Shown: piece after piece, positions 35,167 through 47,904 of the stretch
Layout of the letters: each line of letters begins with the position of its first letter
How positions within the stretch are numbered: position 1 is the stretch's first letter
NCBI RefSeq assembly: GCF_902167145.1
Contig: NC_050098.1
Location: forward strand, 135,792,207-135,856,206
Direction: 5' to 3'
Length of the DNA stretch: 64,000 nucleotides
Origin: Zea mays
Lineage: Eukaryota; Streptophyta; Magnoliopsida; Poales; Poaceae
Notes under the pieces: generated by a model
What the model saw: the letters and a program-made list of their open reading frames with translations, nothing else
Told to the model about the DNA's origin: nothing
The model's database searches: none
Made by a program: the position numbers and the translations under genes

Positions 35167-36092
35167 GGTTGCCTTTCAAGGGGGTCACCCTCCTTTTAAA
35201 GGCAACTCTCCCCACTTGCGTCCTCAGCCATCGTGGGCTGAGTCTTCTCCAACACGCTCCAAGGTCCTCCCCCTACGACACGGGGGCTGGGTCCCACGCG
35301 TCATGCAAGCTGGCCCAGGGCAGAAGAAGCCAAACCGCCACGCGCGGTGCGCGCAACTGCCCAGCGGTTACAAGCATTCCTCCACTTTTGCCCAAACCAG
35401 CGGGTGAAAGGGCGGACAGCCATGCAGGCGGCATGCAACCGCGCCAAGTAGGCGCACCCCTTCGACTCCAACGCGCCCAGCATGGAGGCCCAGGCCCACA
35501 CGTCATGCAACCAGCGCGCCGGTTGCTACGTGCGAGAAACTGCACCGCCACTCGCGCCACTACCGTGCCTCCTCGACTGCGGAACCAGTACCGCGACTCG
35601 AGGCAACCCTGCGTATGACCCAACAGTGCCAGCCAGGCACATCGGTCACGGGTCAGTCAGCCGCGGGAGGAGGCGCGACGGTCGATACGGCCAAAAATGG
35701 GCCGGCAGTAATGGCGGTGGCAGGCGGGCGGAAGCAGCGGTCACGTCGTCAGCCAAGCTCACGTCCCATCCAGGGACAGCAAGGGAACCCTCTCTCACGA
35801 CGTGAAGACGGTGCGCCCGTGTTCCGTTCCTCGAACGGCTCGCGCGTGCGCAACGGCTGCCCCGCGAACCACTTGTCCCATCGCATTAACTCTGCGGCAG
35901 GACAGGCGGCACCTTTGGCGGGCGAAGCAGGCGACGCTTCACCTCCGCCATAATGACCGCGTCAAAAAAGGTGCGCCACGTTATTCGATTTTGTATCCTC
36001 TTCCTCTTTCTCTCTCTTACAACAGGGACCGGGAAAGGGGATACCCCGAAAGGGATCCTTCTCCGTGAAGGAAGCGGGCCCCGAGCCCCCAT

Positions 36093-36320
36093 ACTGATCA
36101 GAGGTTCGAAGGCTGGCCCCTCGAAGGGGTTCAACAGCCACCTCGGAGCGCTCGGGCTCCGCGCCCACTACTGGTCAGAGGTTCGAAGGTCGGCCCCTCG
36201 GAAGGGTTCAACGGCCGCCTCAGGCCACTTGGGCTCCGCGCCCACTACTGATCAGGGGTTCGTAGGCTGGCCCTCAAAGGGTTCACATCCGCCTCAGACG
36301 CAGAGCGAGGGATGACCCTG
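36093..36320. repeat. Three 77-bp tandem units in Huck 3' region
   Basis: Units start with ACTGATCAG or ACTGGTCAG at 36093, 36170 and 36247. Each holds GGTTCGAAGG-like, GGGTTCAACGGC-like and CTCCGCGCCCACT blocks. The third unit is diverged and incomplete. Confidence 0.85.
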
Positions 36321-37031
36321 GGTACGTTCGATACATAACCAAGGCTCGGGCTACGCTCCCGAGGTATCCTAGGACATTTCCGGGACCGGCGGGAACGATC
36401 TTGTAACGGAATCCAACCAGAGGGAGGCATCGAGCCCTCGGACCCCGTCAAAAGGGGACCGGGTCCGGCAGATCACCCGCAGGTACTTTTGGAGCGCGCC
36501 TCCGGGCCTCTAGCCGACCCCTAACAAATGGGGCACGGGCGTCCACTCGGATTACCCGTCAGCAGCTCACTGGAGACACCATGTTCGGCGCCCTCCAAGG
36601 GCAACATGGCGCTTTCCCCCCTCCTCCTTGCGGAAAGGCGACGCAGGGGCGTATGTAAAAAAGTCGAGTCTGTCCTTGACCGTCCTCTCGCTCTGTGCAG
36701 GGGCTCGGGGGCTGCTCTCGCAAACCCGGCTCCGGCCAAACCGTTGACAGCGTCAACATACCAGCCCGAGAACTTGGGACCCGACCGTGCACCCGGGCTA
36801 CGGCCAACTCGCATGAGGGAACAACCAGACCGGCCGAAGCATCACGAAACGCATTAAGACCTCAAAGGAGTCAAACCACTCCTCCGAGGCCTCGGGGGCT
36901 ACACCCGGCGGGTGCGCTCGCGCGCACCCACCAGAACAAAACGCAACCGAGAAAGGCCGGTCCCCTTGCAAAAAAGTGCGACAAAAGCCTCCAAGCGAGT
37001 ATTAACACTCCCTTCGAGGCTCGGGGGCTAC

Positions 37032-37952
37032 TGTCGGGGACCATAATTAGGGGTACCCCCAAGACTCCTAATCTCAGCTGGTAACCCCATCAGCACAAAG
37101 CTGCAAAGGCCTGATGGGTGCGATTAAGTCAAGGCTCGGTCCACTCAAGGGACACGATCTCGCCTCGCCCGAGCCCAGCCTCGGGCAAGGGCAGCCGACC
37201 CTAGAGGATTCACGTCTCGCCCGAGGGCCCCCTCAAGCAACGGACACACCTTCGGCTCGCCTGAGGCCCAGTCTTCGCCAAGAAGCAACCTTGGCCCGAT
37301 CGCCACGCCGACCGACCGTATCGCAGGAGCATTTAATGCAAAGGTGGTCTGGCACCTTTATCCTGACGCGCGCCCTTCAGTCGACAGAGCCGAAGTGACC
37401 GCAGTCACTTCGCCGCTCCACTGATCGGCCTGACAAAAGGACAGCACCGCCTGCACCGCTCCGACTGCTGTGCCACTCGACAGAGTGAGGCTGACAGCAG
37501 CCAAGTCCGGCCTCGAGCGCCATAGGAAGCTCCGCCTCGCCCGACCCCAGGGCTCGGACTCGGGCTCAGCCCCAGAAGACGACGAACTCCGCCTCACCCG
37601 ACCCCAGGGCTTGGACTCGGGCTCAGCCCCGGAAGATGACGAACTCTGCCTCGCCCGACCCCAGGGCTCGGACTCGGGCTCAGCCCCGGAAGACGACGAA
37701 CTCCGCCTCGCCCGACCCCAGGGCTCGGACTCGAGCTCAGCCCCGGAAGACGACGAACTCCGCCTCGCCCGACCCTAGGGCTTGGACTCAGCCCTGGCCT
37801 CAGCCGACGGTCTCCGCCTCGCCCGACCCAGGGGCTCGAACTCGACCTCGGCCTCGGAAGACAGACTCGACCTCGACCTCGGAGGAGCCTCCGCCTCGCC
37901 CAACCCAGGGCTCGGACCGACCACGTCACAGGAGGGGCCATCATTACCCTAC
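37032..37952 (+). repeat. Huck 3' LTR, first part
   Basis: It matches 11243 onwards, with about 2% substitutions. The tandem block (about 37547-37830) has four 57-base units and one 54-base unit. It is cut by Copia-2 after CCTAC (37948-37952) and resumes at 54873. Confidence 0.93.
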
Positions 37953-39198
37953 TGAAAGGGAAATGTGCCCTTGGGCCATTTCTAAGTATTTTGGTGATTG
38001 AGTGCCAACGCAAGTACTTTTGTGTTGATCTATGCAATGTGGTGAACAAAGTGCAAATCATGTCAAAAGGTATGTTTCTATACTTAGTACTTTGTTTTAT
38101 GGACTAATGTATTGTGTCTAAGTGCTGGAAACAGGAAAGATTGAATTAGAAATGAGATGGCTCTGTTCTGCCAAAGTCAGCTCGGTCTGGGTGCACCGGA
38201 CTGTCCGGTGGTGCACCGGACAGTGTCCGGTGTGCCAGGCTGGCTCTTGCGAACTCGCTGCTCTCGGGAATTCAATCGGCGGTGTACGACTATAATTCAC
38301 CAGACTGTTCGGTGTGCACCGGACTGTCCGGTGAGCCAACGGTCGGCCGGGCCAACGGTCGGGTGCGCGATCTGCGCGAGACACGTGGCCGAGCCAACGG
38401 TCAGGAGAGGGCACCGGACTGTCCGGTGTGCACCGGACAGTGTCTGGTGCGCCAACGGCTCCCAGGCACCAACGGTCGGATACGCCACAGAAGGAAAGAA
38501 ATCCGCACCGGACAGTGTCCGGTGTGCACCGGACTGTCCGGTGCGCCAGGCGACAGAAGGCAAGAATTGCCTTCCTGGAATGCTCTCAACGGCTCCTAGC
38601 TGCCTTGGGGCTATAAAAGGGACCCCTAGGCGCATGGAGGAGCACACCAAGCATTCCTAAGCACTAAGACATCGATTCCGCGCTTTTGATTCCTTGCAAT
38701 AGCAATTAGAGCTCTAGTTGAGTTGTGAACTCATTGAGTTGTGTTGTGAGCTCTTGTTGCGACTTGTGTGCGTGGTGTTGCTGTGATTTCTTTTCTTGAG
38801 TGTGTTGCTCGTCCCTCCCTTACTCTGTGCTTCTTTGTGATCATCAAAGTGTAAGGGAGAGAGGCTCCAAAGTGTGGAGATTCCTCGCAAACGGGATATA
38901 GTAAAGCAAGCAAAACACCGTGGTATTCAAGTGGGTCTTTGGACCGCTTGAGAGGGGTTGATTGCAACCCTCGTCCGTTGGGACGTCACAACGTGGAGTA
39001 GGCAAGCATTGGTCTTGGCCGAACCACGGGATAAACCACTGTGCCATCTCTGTGATTGATCTCTTGTGGTTATTGTGTTTTGTTAAGACTCCTTTCTAAG
39101 CCACTTGGCATTATTGTGCTAACACCTAATCAAGCTTTTGTGGATTAAGTTTCAAGCTTCACAGGATCACCTATTCACCCCCCCTCTAGGTGCTCTCA
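37953..39198 (+). repeat. Copia-2 5' LTR (1246 bp)
   Basis: TGAAAGGG...TCTCA termini. TATA box at 38612-38618. Eight palindromes of the CACCGGAC/GTCCGGTG type lie between 38194 and 38543. The 22-base segment present here but not in the 3' LTR is exactly one extra palindrome unit. Confidence 0.95.
38194..38543 (+). promoter_or_regulatory. Palindrome array in Copia-2 U3
   Basis: Palindromes begin at 38194, 38214, 38298 (two mismatches), 38317, 38412, 38431 (one mismatch), 38506 and 38527. Spacer is T in five and AGT in three (38214, 38431, 38506). AACGGTCGG-type motifs lie between the pairs. The 3' LTR has the corresponding array at 53874-54201. Confidence 0.6.
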
Positions 39199-39200
39199 AT

Positions 39201-39213
39201 TGGTATCGGAGCC
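39201..39213 (+). other. Copia-2 primer binding site
   Basis: TGGTATCGGAGCC lies two bases after the LTR. It is complementary to the initiator tRNA-Met 3' end with one apparent mismatch. Confidence 0.85.
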
Positions 39214-39248
39214 ATTCTCTTCAAGAAAGGGACTAACCGCCTGAAGAG

Positions 39249-41622
39249 ATGGATCCTAAGGGGAAGGGAATCGTGATCAACGATAAGGAGAAGGAGTCCT
39301 CTGTCAACGAGCCAAAGGATGACAAGCCTACCGACTCGGGCTCGGGCCACAAACGAAAGGATGGGAAGAAGAAGAAGACAAGGCGCATCAAGGAGATTGT
39401 CTACTACGACGACAGCGATGAGTCCACTTCTTCCCAAAAGGACGACGACGACAACGACTACAAGAGAAGGAAATCGGTTAATTCGAACTTTTCTTTTGAC
39501 TACTCTCGTATTCCGCAAAGTACAAATGCTCATTTGCTCTCCATTCCACTTGGCAAACCACCTCACTTTGATGGAGAGGACTACAGATTTTGGAGCCACA
39601 AAATGCGTAGTCACCTGTTCTCTCTCCATCCAAGCATATGGGAGATTGTGGAAAGTGGAATGAAATTTGATAGCTCGGATAGTCCTATGTTTATCAATGA
39701 ACAGATTCATAGAAATGCACAAGCTATCACTGTGTTGCTAGCCTCTTTGTGCAGGGACGAGTACCATAAGGTGAGCGGCTTGGACAATGCCAAGCAGATC
39801 TGGGACACCCTCAAGATCTCTCATGAGGGGAACGACGTCACCTTACTCACCAAAATGGAGTTGGTGGAGGGCGAGCTTGGAAGATTCGCAATGATAAGGG
39901 GCGAGGAGCCAACCCAAACATACAACCGGCTCAAGACCCTTATCAACAAAATAAGGAGCTACAGAAGCACGCGATGGACGGATCACGACGTCGTCCACCT
40001 AATGCTAAGGTCTTTTACTGTACTTGATCCACATTTGGTGAACAATATTCGTGAAAATCCTAGGTACACCAAGATGTCGCCCGAAGAAGTCCTTGGAAAG
40101 TTTGTAAGCGGGCGAATGATGGTCAAGGAGGCAAGGTACGTGGACGACGCGTTGAACGGTCCAACCCATGAGCCTCAACCCATTGCTCTCTAGGCAACGA
40201 GGAGCAAGGAGGCGCTACCTAGCAAGGTGGCGCAAGTTGAGGCGGTCGGGCTCAATGATGAAGAGATGGCCCTCATCATCAAGCGCTTCAAGACGGCGCT
40301 AAAGCGTCGCAAGGGACAGCCAAGCAAGACCAAGACAAAGGGGAAGCGTTCATGCTTCAAATGCGGTAAGATTGGTCATTTTATTGCTAACTGTCCCGAT
40401 AATGAAAGTGACCAGGAACAAGGGAGCAAGAGGGAGAAGAAGAAGGCATACAAGAAAGCTAAGGGCGAGGCACACCTTGGAAAGGAGTGGGACTCGGATT
40501 GTTCGTCATCCGACTCCGAAAATGAAGGACTCGCTGCCACCGCCTTCAACAAGTCATCCCTCTTCCCCAACGAGCGTCACACATGCCTCATGGCAAAGGA
40601 GAAGAAGGTATGTACTCGAGACAGTACTACTTATGATTCTTCTAGTGATGATGAATCTAGTGATGAAGAAATAGATTATTCTAGTTTGTTCAAGGGATTG
40701 GATAGAACTAAAGTAGATAAGATTAATGAATTGATTGATGCCTTGAATGAAAAGGATAGAATCTTAGAAAAACAAGAGGACCTTTTATATGAAGAGCATG
40801 ACAAATTTGTAGAGGCACAAAAATCTTATGCTTTAGAAGTTAAAAAGAAATGAAATGCTTTCTTGTGAACTATCTTCTTGCCATGAGACAATTTCTAACT
40901 TAAGGAGCATGAATGATGATTTAAATGCTAAGTTAGAGATAGTTAGTAAATCTAACTCTTGTGTAGAACATGTTATGATTTGCAAGAGGTGTAAAGATTT
41001 TGACATTAATGCTTGTAGTGAACACCTAGTGTCAATTTCTAAATTGAATGATGAAGTGGCTAGTCTTAGTGCCCAACTTAAGACTAGCAAAAACGAATTT
41101 GATAAGTTAAAATTTGCAAGGGATACCTACACGATTGGTAGACACCCCTCAATTAAAGATGGACTTGGTTTCAAGAGGGAAGCCAAGAACTTAACAAGCC
41201 ATAAGGCTTCCATCCCCGCCAAGGAGAAAGGGAAGGCCCCTATGGCTAGTAGTGCTAAAAAGAACCATGCTTTTATGTATCATGATAGAAGACATGCTAG
41301 AAATGCAAATAGAAGTTATGATGTTTTTGATTCACATGTTTATGATTCTCATGCCATGTTTGCCTCTAGTTCTTCCTATAAGCATGATAGAGATAAGTCT
41401 AGGAGAAATGTTGTTAATGTTCCTAGGAAAGTTAATGGACCTTCTACAATATATCATGCTTTAAATGCTTCCTTTGCTATCTGTAGAAAGGATAGGAAGA
41501 TAGTTGCTAGAAAATTAGGGGCAAAATGCAAGGGAGACAAAACTTGCATTTGGGTCCCTAAGGATATTTGTGCTAACCTTGTAGGACCCAACATGAGTTG
41601 GGTACCTAAGACCCAAGCCTAA
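39249..41622 (+). pseudogene. gag: Copia-2 gag, one stop and one frameshift
   Basis: It is homologous to the intact Copia-1 gag along its whole length from ATG 39249. TAG at 40191-40193 replaces a sense codon present in Copia-1. One extra A in the run near 40843-40848 shifts the frame, and reading resumes at 40855. The CCHC knuckle (CFKCGKIGHFIANC) lies near 40352-40393. It ends at TAA 41620-41622, the same position relative to pol as in Copia-1. Confidence 0.92.
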
Positions 41623-41629
41623 ATTTGTC

Positions 41630-44600
41630 TTGCAGGTTTATGCATTCGGGGGTTCAAGCTGGATTATTGACAGCGGATGCACAAACCATATGACAGGGGA
41701 GAAGAAGATGTTTACCTCATACGTCAAAAACAAGGATTCCCAAGATCCAATAATATTCGGTGATGGGAATCAAGGCAAGGTAAAAGGGTTAGGTAAAATT
41801 TCTATTTCATCCGAGCACTCTATATCTAATGTGTTTTTAGTTGAGTCTCTTGGATATAATTTGTTATTTGTTAGTCAATTATGCAATATGGGATATAATT
41901 GTCTATTCACTAATGTAGATGTGTCCATCTTTAGAAGGTGTGATGGTTCACTAGCTTTTAAGGGTGTACTAGACGGCAAACTTTACTTAGTTGATTTTGC
42001 AAAAGAAGAGGTCGGTCTAGATGCATGCTTAATTGCTAAGACTAGCATGGGCTAGCTGTGGCATCACCGCTTAGCACATGTGGGGATGAAGAACCTTCAA
42101 AAGCTTCTAAAGGGAGAACACGTGATAGGTTTAACTAACGTGCAATTCGAAAAAGATAGACCTTGTGCAGCTTGTCAAGCAGGTAAACAAGTGGGAGGAG
42201 CACATCACAGCAAGAATGTGATGACCACATCAAGACCCCTGGAGCTGCTACATATGGACCTCTTCGGACCCGTCGCCTATCTAAGCATAGGAGGAAGTAA
42301 GTATGGTTTAGTTATTGTTGATGACTTTTCCTGCTTCACTTGGGTGTTCTTTTTGCAAGATAAGTCTGAAACCCAAGGGATCCTCAAGCGCTTTCTAAGG
42401 AGAGCTCAAAACGAGTTTGAGCTCAAGGTGAAGAAGATTAGGAGCGACAATGGGTCCGAGTTCAAGAACTTTCAAGTGGAGGAGTACCTTGAGGAGGAAG
42501 GGATCAAGCACGAGTTCTCCGCTCCCTACACACCACAGCAAAATGGTGTGGTAGAGAGGAAGAATAGGACGCTTATAGACATGGCGAGGACGATGCTTGG
42601 AGAGTTCAAGACCCCCGAGCGTTTTTGGTCGGAAGCCGTGAACACGGCTTGCCACGCCATCAACAGGGTCTACCTTCACCGCCTCCTCAAGAAGACTTCG
42701 TATGAGCTTCTAACCGGTAACAAACCCAATGTAGCTTACTTTCGTGTATTTGGGAGCAAATGCTACATTCTAGTGAAGAAGGGTAGAAATTCTAAGTTTG
42801 CTCCCAAAGCTGTAGAAGGGTTTTTGTTAGGTTATGATTCAAATACAAAGGCGTATAGGGTCTTCAACAAATCATCAGGTTTGGTTGAAGTCTCTAGCGA
42901 TGTTGTATTTGATGAGACTAATGGCTCTCCACGAGAGCAAGTTGTTGATCTTGATGATGTAGAGGAAGAAGATGTTCCGACGGCCGCTATACGAACCATG
43001 GCGATTGGTGATGTACGACCACAGGAACAAGATGAATGAGATCAACCTTCTTCCTCAACAATGGTGCATCCCCCAACTCAAGATGATGAACAGGAGGCGT
43101 GTGATCAAGGGGGAGCACAAGATGATCAAGTAACGGAGGAAGAAGCACTACCAGCACCTCCAACTCAAGTCCGAGCGATGATTCAAAGGGATCATCCCGT
43201 CGACCAGATTTTGGGTGATATTAGCAAGGGAGTAACTACTCGATCTCGATTAGTTAATTTTTGTGAGAATTACTCCTTTGTCTCTTCTATTGAGCCTTTC
43301 AGGGTAGAGGAGGCCTTGCTAGATCCGGACTGGGTGTTGGCCATGCAAGAGGAGCTCAACAACTTCAAAAGAAATGAAGTTTGGACACTGGTGCCTCGTC
43401 CTAAGCAAAATGTTGTGGGAACCAAGTGGGTGTTCCGCAACAAACAAGACGAGCACGGAGTGGTGACAAGGAACAAGGCTCGACTTGTGGCAAAAGGTTA
43501 TGCCCAAGTCGCAGGTTTGGACTTTGAGGAGACCTTTGCTCTGTGGCTAGGCTAGAGTCAATTCGTATTTTGCTAGCATATGCCGCTCACCATTCTTTCA
43601 GGTTGTTCCAAATGGATGTAAAGAGCGCTTTCCTCAACGGGCCAATTAAGGAGGAGGTGTACGTGGAGCAACCCCCTGGCTTCGAGGATGAACGGTACCC
43701 CGACCACGTGTGTAAGCTCTCTAAGGCGCTCTATGGACTTAAGCAAGCCCCAAGAGCATGGTATGAATGCCTTAGAGACTTTTTAATTGCTAATGCTTTC
43801 AAGGTTGGGAAAGCCGATCCAACTCTTTTTACTAAGACTTGTGATGGTGATCTTTTTGTGTGCCAAATTTATGTCGATGACATAATATTTGGTTCTACTA
43901 ACCAAAAGTCTTGTGAAGAGTTTAGCAGGGTGATGACTCAGAAATTCGAGATGTCGATGATGGGCGAGTTAAGCTACTTCCTTGGGTTCCAAGTGAGGCA
44001 ACTCAAGGATGGAACCTTCATCTCTCAAACCAAGTACACGCAAGACTTGATCAAGAGGTTTGGGATGAAGGACGCCAAGCCTGCAAAGACTCCGATGGGA
44101 ACCGACGGACACACCGACCTCAACAAAGGCGGTAAGTCCGTTGATCAAAAAGCATACCGGTCTATGATATGGTCTTTACTTTATTTATGTGCTAGTAGAC
44201 CGGATATTATGCTTAGCAAATGCATGTGTGCTAGATTTCAATCCGATCCTAAGGAGTGTCACTTAGTGGCTGTGAAGCGAATTCTTAGATATTTAGTCGC
44301 TATGCCTTGTTTCGGGATCTGGTATCCAAAGGGGTCTACCTTTGACTTGATTGGGTATTCAGACTCCGACTATGCTGGATGTAAGGTCGATAGGAAGAGC
44401 ACATCGGGGATGTGCCAATTCTTAGGAAGGTCCCTGGTGTCATGGAGTTCTAAGAAACAAACTTTCGTTGCCCTATCCACCGCTGAGGCCGAGTACGTTG
44501 CCGCAGGACAGTGTTGCGCGCAACTACTTTGGATGAGGCAAACCCTCAGGGACTTTGGCTACAATTTGAGCAAAGTCCCACTCCTATGTGATAATGAGAG

Positions 44601-44742
44601 TGCTATCCGCATGGCGGATAATCCTGTTGAACACAGCCGCACAAAGCACATAGACATCCGACATCACTTTCTGAGAGACCACCAGCAAAAGGGAGATATC
44701 GAAGTGTTTCATGTTAGCTCCGAGAACCAGCTAGCCGATATC
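41630..44742 (+). pseudogene. pol: Copia-2 pol, part before the CACTA insertion
   Basis: It has the same domain order as Copia-1 pol: protease DSGCTNHM, integrase, [11 protein letters not shown] and most of RNase H. Lesions are TAG 42053-42055 (Trp codon in Copia-1), TGA 43037-43039 and loss of one C at 43540-43542. It is cut at GATATC, inside the C-terminal RNase H segment, by the CACTA element. The last 27 codons resume at 52765. Confidence 0.93.
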
Positions 44743-45075
44743 CACTACAGGAATTCACTTAATTCCCGTCGGTTTCAGGCCGACAGGCGTCCTTTGTCGG
44801 GGATAAGGTTATCCCCGTCGGCGGCTGACGGGAATAAGTAATTCCCGTCGGCTATACTGTGGCCGACAGGAATTAAGGCTAATGCCCGTCGGTTTTGCGG
44901 GCCGACGGGCGTCACGTATTAATTCCCGTCGGTTCCCCAGGCCGACGGGAGTTATTAATTAATTCCCGTCGGCCTTACGTGGCCGACGGGAATTAACTGG
45001 GCCGACGGCAGTTATTACTTAATTCCCGTCGGTTCGACCATAGCCGACGGGAATTAACTGGGCCGACGGGAATTA
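44743..45075. repeat. CACTA subterminal repeat array, 3' end of element
   Basis: About nine units of CCCGTCGG or its complement lie between 44760 and 45075. Most are arranged as inverted pairs separated by 4-14 bases, so they could form hairpins. In En/Spm such repeats bind TnpA, and the same role is expected here. Confidence 0.9.
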
Positions 45076-45374
45076 CTCTATACTGCTACAAAAACAGCAC
45101 TAAATTATGTCACTATTTCTGCACACATAACATATATCAAACATAATATATAAATCACATATAACAGCCACATTACAAACACATATAGAGATACGACATC
45201 CACAAACACATGCATTTAGACATAAACACTTGAATTTATAATTAAAACATCCACCAACGTGTACGGCATAGTATTCAAACATAGCATCCACCAACATCAA
45301 ACAACGAGTACGACATAGTATTGAAACATAACATCCACCAACGAGTACGACATTTCAAACATAAGTTTAAGTGT

Positions 45375-47811
45375 TTAGAGGTAACCACCACTTGGGTGGT
45401 TAGAGCTTTGACCGCTGCCGCCTTCACCACCAGGAGGAGGGAACGCGAAGAGCGAGTCAACAAATCCAGTCCCTGCTGCTGGATCAGACCCACTGCCACC
45501 CGCTTCAGGCGTAACCTATGCAAGTTAGCAAATATCAACACGTTAAATACAAATATCAAAAAGTATACAAGTGTATAAATTAATGGAGAGTTATCAAACG
45601 TACCCTATCTCCAGGTGCAGGTATATGTGTCGGAGGGGTGGTGAACTGTGGTGGTGGAACTGGTGTGTTTGCAAATTGGCTCCATTGTGGTGGCGGTGGA
45701 AAATTTGATGTCATGCCCTGTTGCTGCATTAACTGTTAAACACATATGTGTTACTACTGAAGATGTTGTATTGAAATATAATAATTTAGAGTTCGGATTA
45801 TGTGTACTCACTTGATACATCGCTTGATTATGAGCATTGCAAGCCTCCATAAATTCGCGTTGTTGTCTCATCTCTTCACGCATCCTCATAATCTCCAACT
45901 CCTGCTCGTTCGGTCGACGAGAGCATGAGCTACGGGAAGATGAACCCGTCCTCTGAGATCTCACCGACGACGAGTCAATGAATCCGTCGAAGAGTGCGTA
46001 TCTATAAGTGATTCAAAAAATGTTATTACTGCATAATCAATTTAGTGTCAACCATATATAATTTCATAAGTTAGAGCTTACCGTCCATGCGCTTTGCCAC
46101 CACCACTTGCGTACACCACCGAGGGATCCACCGGTTCATGGCGCCAGTCATAGTTAGGGCCATGGCGACGAACCATCTCCTCCCCATATGCCGCCTATAC
46201 ATCATTCACAACCTTACAAATGCAGGAATTTATATACTTTGAACGTTTGAACTTTTGAGCCAAAACTCACCAAGCGATCCGTGGCTGTCTGGCTGCAGAG
46301 CTGGTCAGGGTTGTTCGGGTCTGGTCCTTTGTGGCCCTCCTGGTACACCTCAATGTCACTAGGCTTTTGGCCACTCGTAGCTTCCTGTATAAACAAAAAA
46401 CATTCATAAGCAATCGTATTATTTGTTGATCGACATAGAAAGATCAAACTTACCATTCTTTTAGCTTTTCGTATCATGTCGTCACCGCCAAACTTGTGGT
46501 TAGGATTGGTTCCTCGACATTGTCTGTGATGCGCTGACGCTTTCTGGAAGCCTTCGGAAGCCCAATATCGACACCAAGCATAGTACGCATCAGGCACGGG
46601 CGCCATCCATGGAACCATCACCTGCACACACACAATGTTACATATTATATCAATCACAACAATAAATATAAAGGGTAAAACAAATTGAATACTAACCTCA
46701 CGATATTGATCCTCAGTCAAATATATCTTTGAGGACCCTTCCTTTTTATTCAAGGGGCCCGCTTCTTCCGGATGCTTTTGAAAATACAGGTTTGTAGCCT
46801 GAATTCTCGCATAGTATATGGCATCCTTCACCAGCTTCTTTGCATTGTTTTGCAAGACACGTTCAGCGTGCCCCATGTAATCCTCTCCGTCAGGCAACCG
46901 ATATCGAAGCTACAACATAAAGAATACAAATACAATGGTATAAGTCATAGATTTACAATATTAAGAAACATAACAAAAATAATAAAGAATTCATACCCAA
47001 AAGTCATTACGCACAAGTCCCTGTCTGTCGGTGTGGTTTCGTTCCTTTTTAAACTTGTACTCATCCCAGGTACTGACGAGCACCTCATCCTCGGTATCAC
47101 CGTTTGACACCTTCACTATACCAGGGTAGTGAAGGCGGCAAAGAGAACCCAACGTAAGGTTAACCTGAGTGTGGTGTCCCTTGCCGTCAAAGGACAGGTC
47201 CTCCCAATTCCTGCAGTACACAAAAACATTAACAATACACATAATAGTTATATTAGATAAGTTAATATATTACACTCACCGATCTCCATGGGGCATGATT
47301 AAAGTCCTATCAGCCTCTCGCTCTATCGCGTGACGAGGCTTTACTGAGTGGCTTTTTCTTGAGCGACGTGTGCGTGTCCCTGAAGAGCCTCCCGAGCCAT
47401 CATCCATCGGGTTGTCAGCCGGTTCGCCCTGTTGGCCCCACTGGTCCCACGCTTGTTGCTGCTCTCTCTGGTGGTCCCACTGGTCCCATGGCTGGTGATG
47501 TTGTGCGGCCTGGTCCCATGTCACGTGGTCCACCTCCTCATTGTGCTCCACCTCCTCATTGTGCTGCTCAGCCTCATTGTGCTCCTCCTCCTCAATGTGC
47601 TGCTCCTCAGTGTGCTGCTCATCCTGGTACATACAACTCAAGATTTATTTGTAAATATGTAAACAAATTTATTTGTACAAGATATGTTACCTCATCTCCA
47701 TGTACCGCGCTCAACAGCTCTCGACGTCTGCTACTGCTCGAAGAACTGCCCTGAAAAAGGCCCAGGCCCTTGAACAACCCCTTCACTGACTTCTTTGATT
47801 TTGGCGGCATC
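45375..47811 (-). CDS. TnpA-like CACTA gene with plant transposase domain, 10 exons
   Basis: The product is probably the DNA-binding regulatory protein of the CACTA system. Exons (minus strand): 47810-47691, 47623-47280, 47210-46997, 46909-46697, 46621-46454, 46384-46271, 46194-46082, 46001-45812, 45732-45604, 45515-45375. All junctions are GT-AG and phases agree, giving 582 codons including TAA 45377-45375, with no stop or frameshift. Exon 2 encodes Glu/His-rich repeats. Exons 3-6 (NWEDLSFD to QTATDRL) resemble the Ptta/En-Spm plant transposase family (Transposase_24). Exon 8 is an Arg/Glu/Gln-rich helix and the C-terminus is Pro/Gly-rich. A strong acceptor (TTATGCAG) lies one base before the ATG, implying an upstream noncoding exon. 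Confidence 0.85.
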
Positions 47812-47904
47812 CTGCATAAAAAATAAGAAATTATTCATTAGTGCATCAAAAATGACATAATACTTAAAATATAAACAAATGAAATAACAAAACAACTTTA
47901 CTTG

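Larger units (their letters stand above)
33093..37031 (+). other. Huck long 3' region between pol and LTR
   Basis: This 3.9-kb stretch has no recognised protein domain on the sense strand. It contains three copies of a ~60-base block (33326, 33535, 34193), three 77-base tandem units (36093-36320), and minus-strand ORFs of 199, 161 and 143 codons (34616-35215, 34681-35166, 33687-34118) in GC-rich sequence. Tat-lineage elements often carry extra, sometimes antisense, ORFs here. Coding capacity in this copy is unproven. It ends with the polypurine-like CTCGGGGGCTAC before 37032. Confidence 0.6.

Noticed and set aside
34288..36134. Many overlapping plus and minus ORFs (107-183 codons) in the Huck 3' region
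   Set aside because: GC-rich sequence keeps all frames open. Only one antisense frame was listed, with low confidence, because of its position and ATG context.
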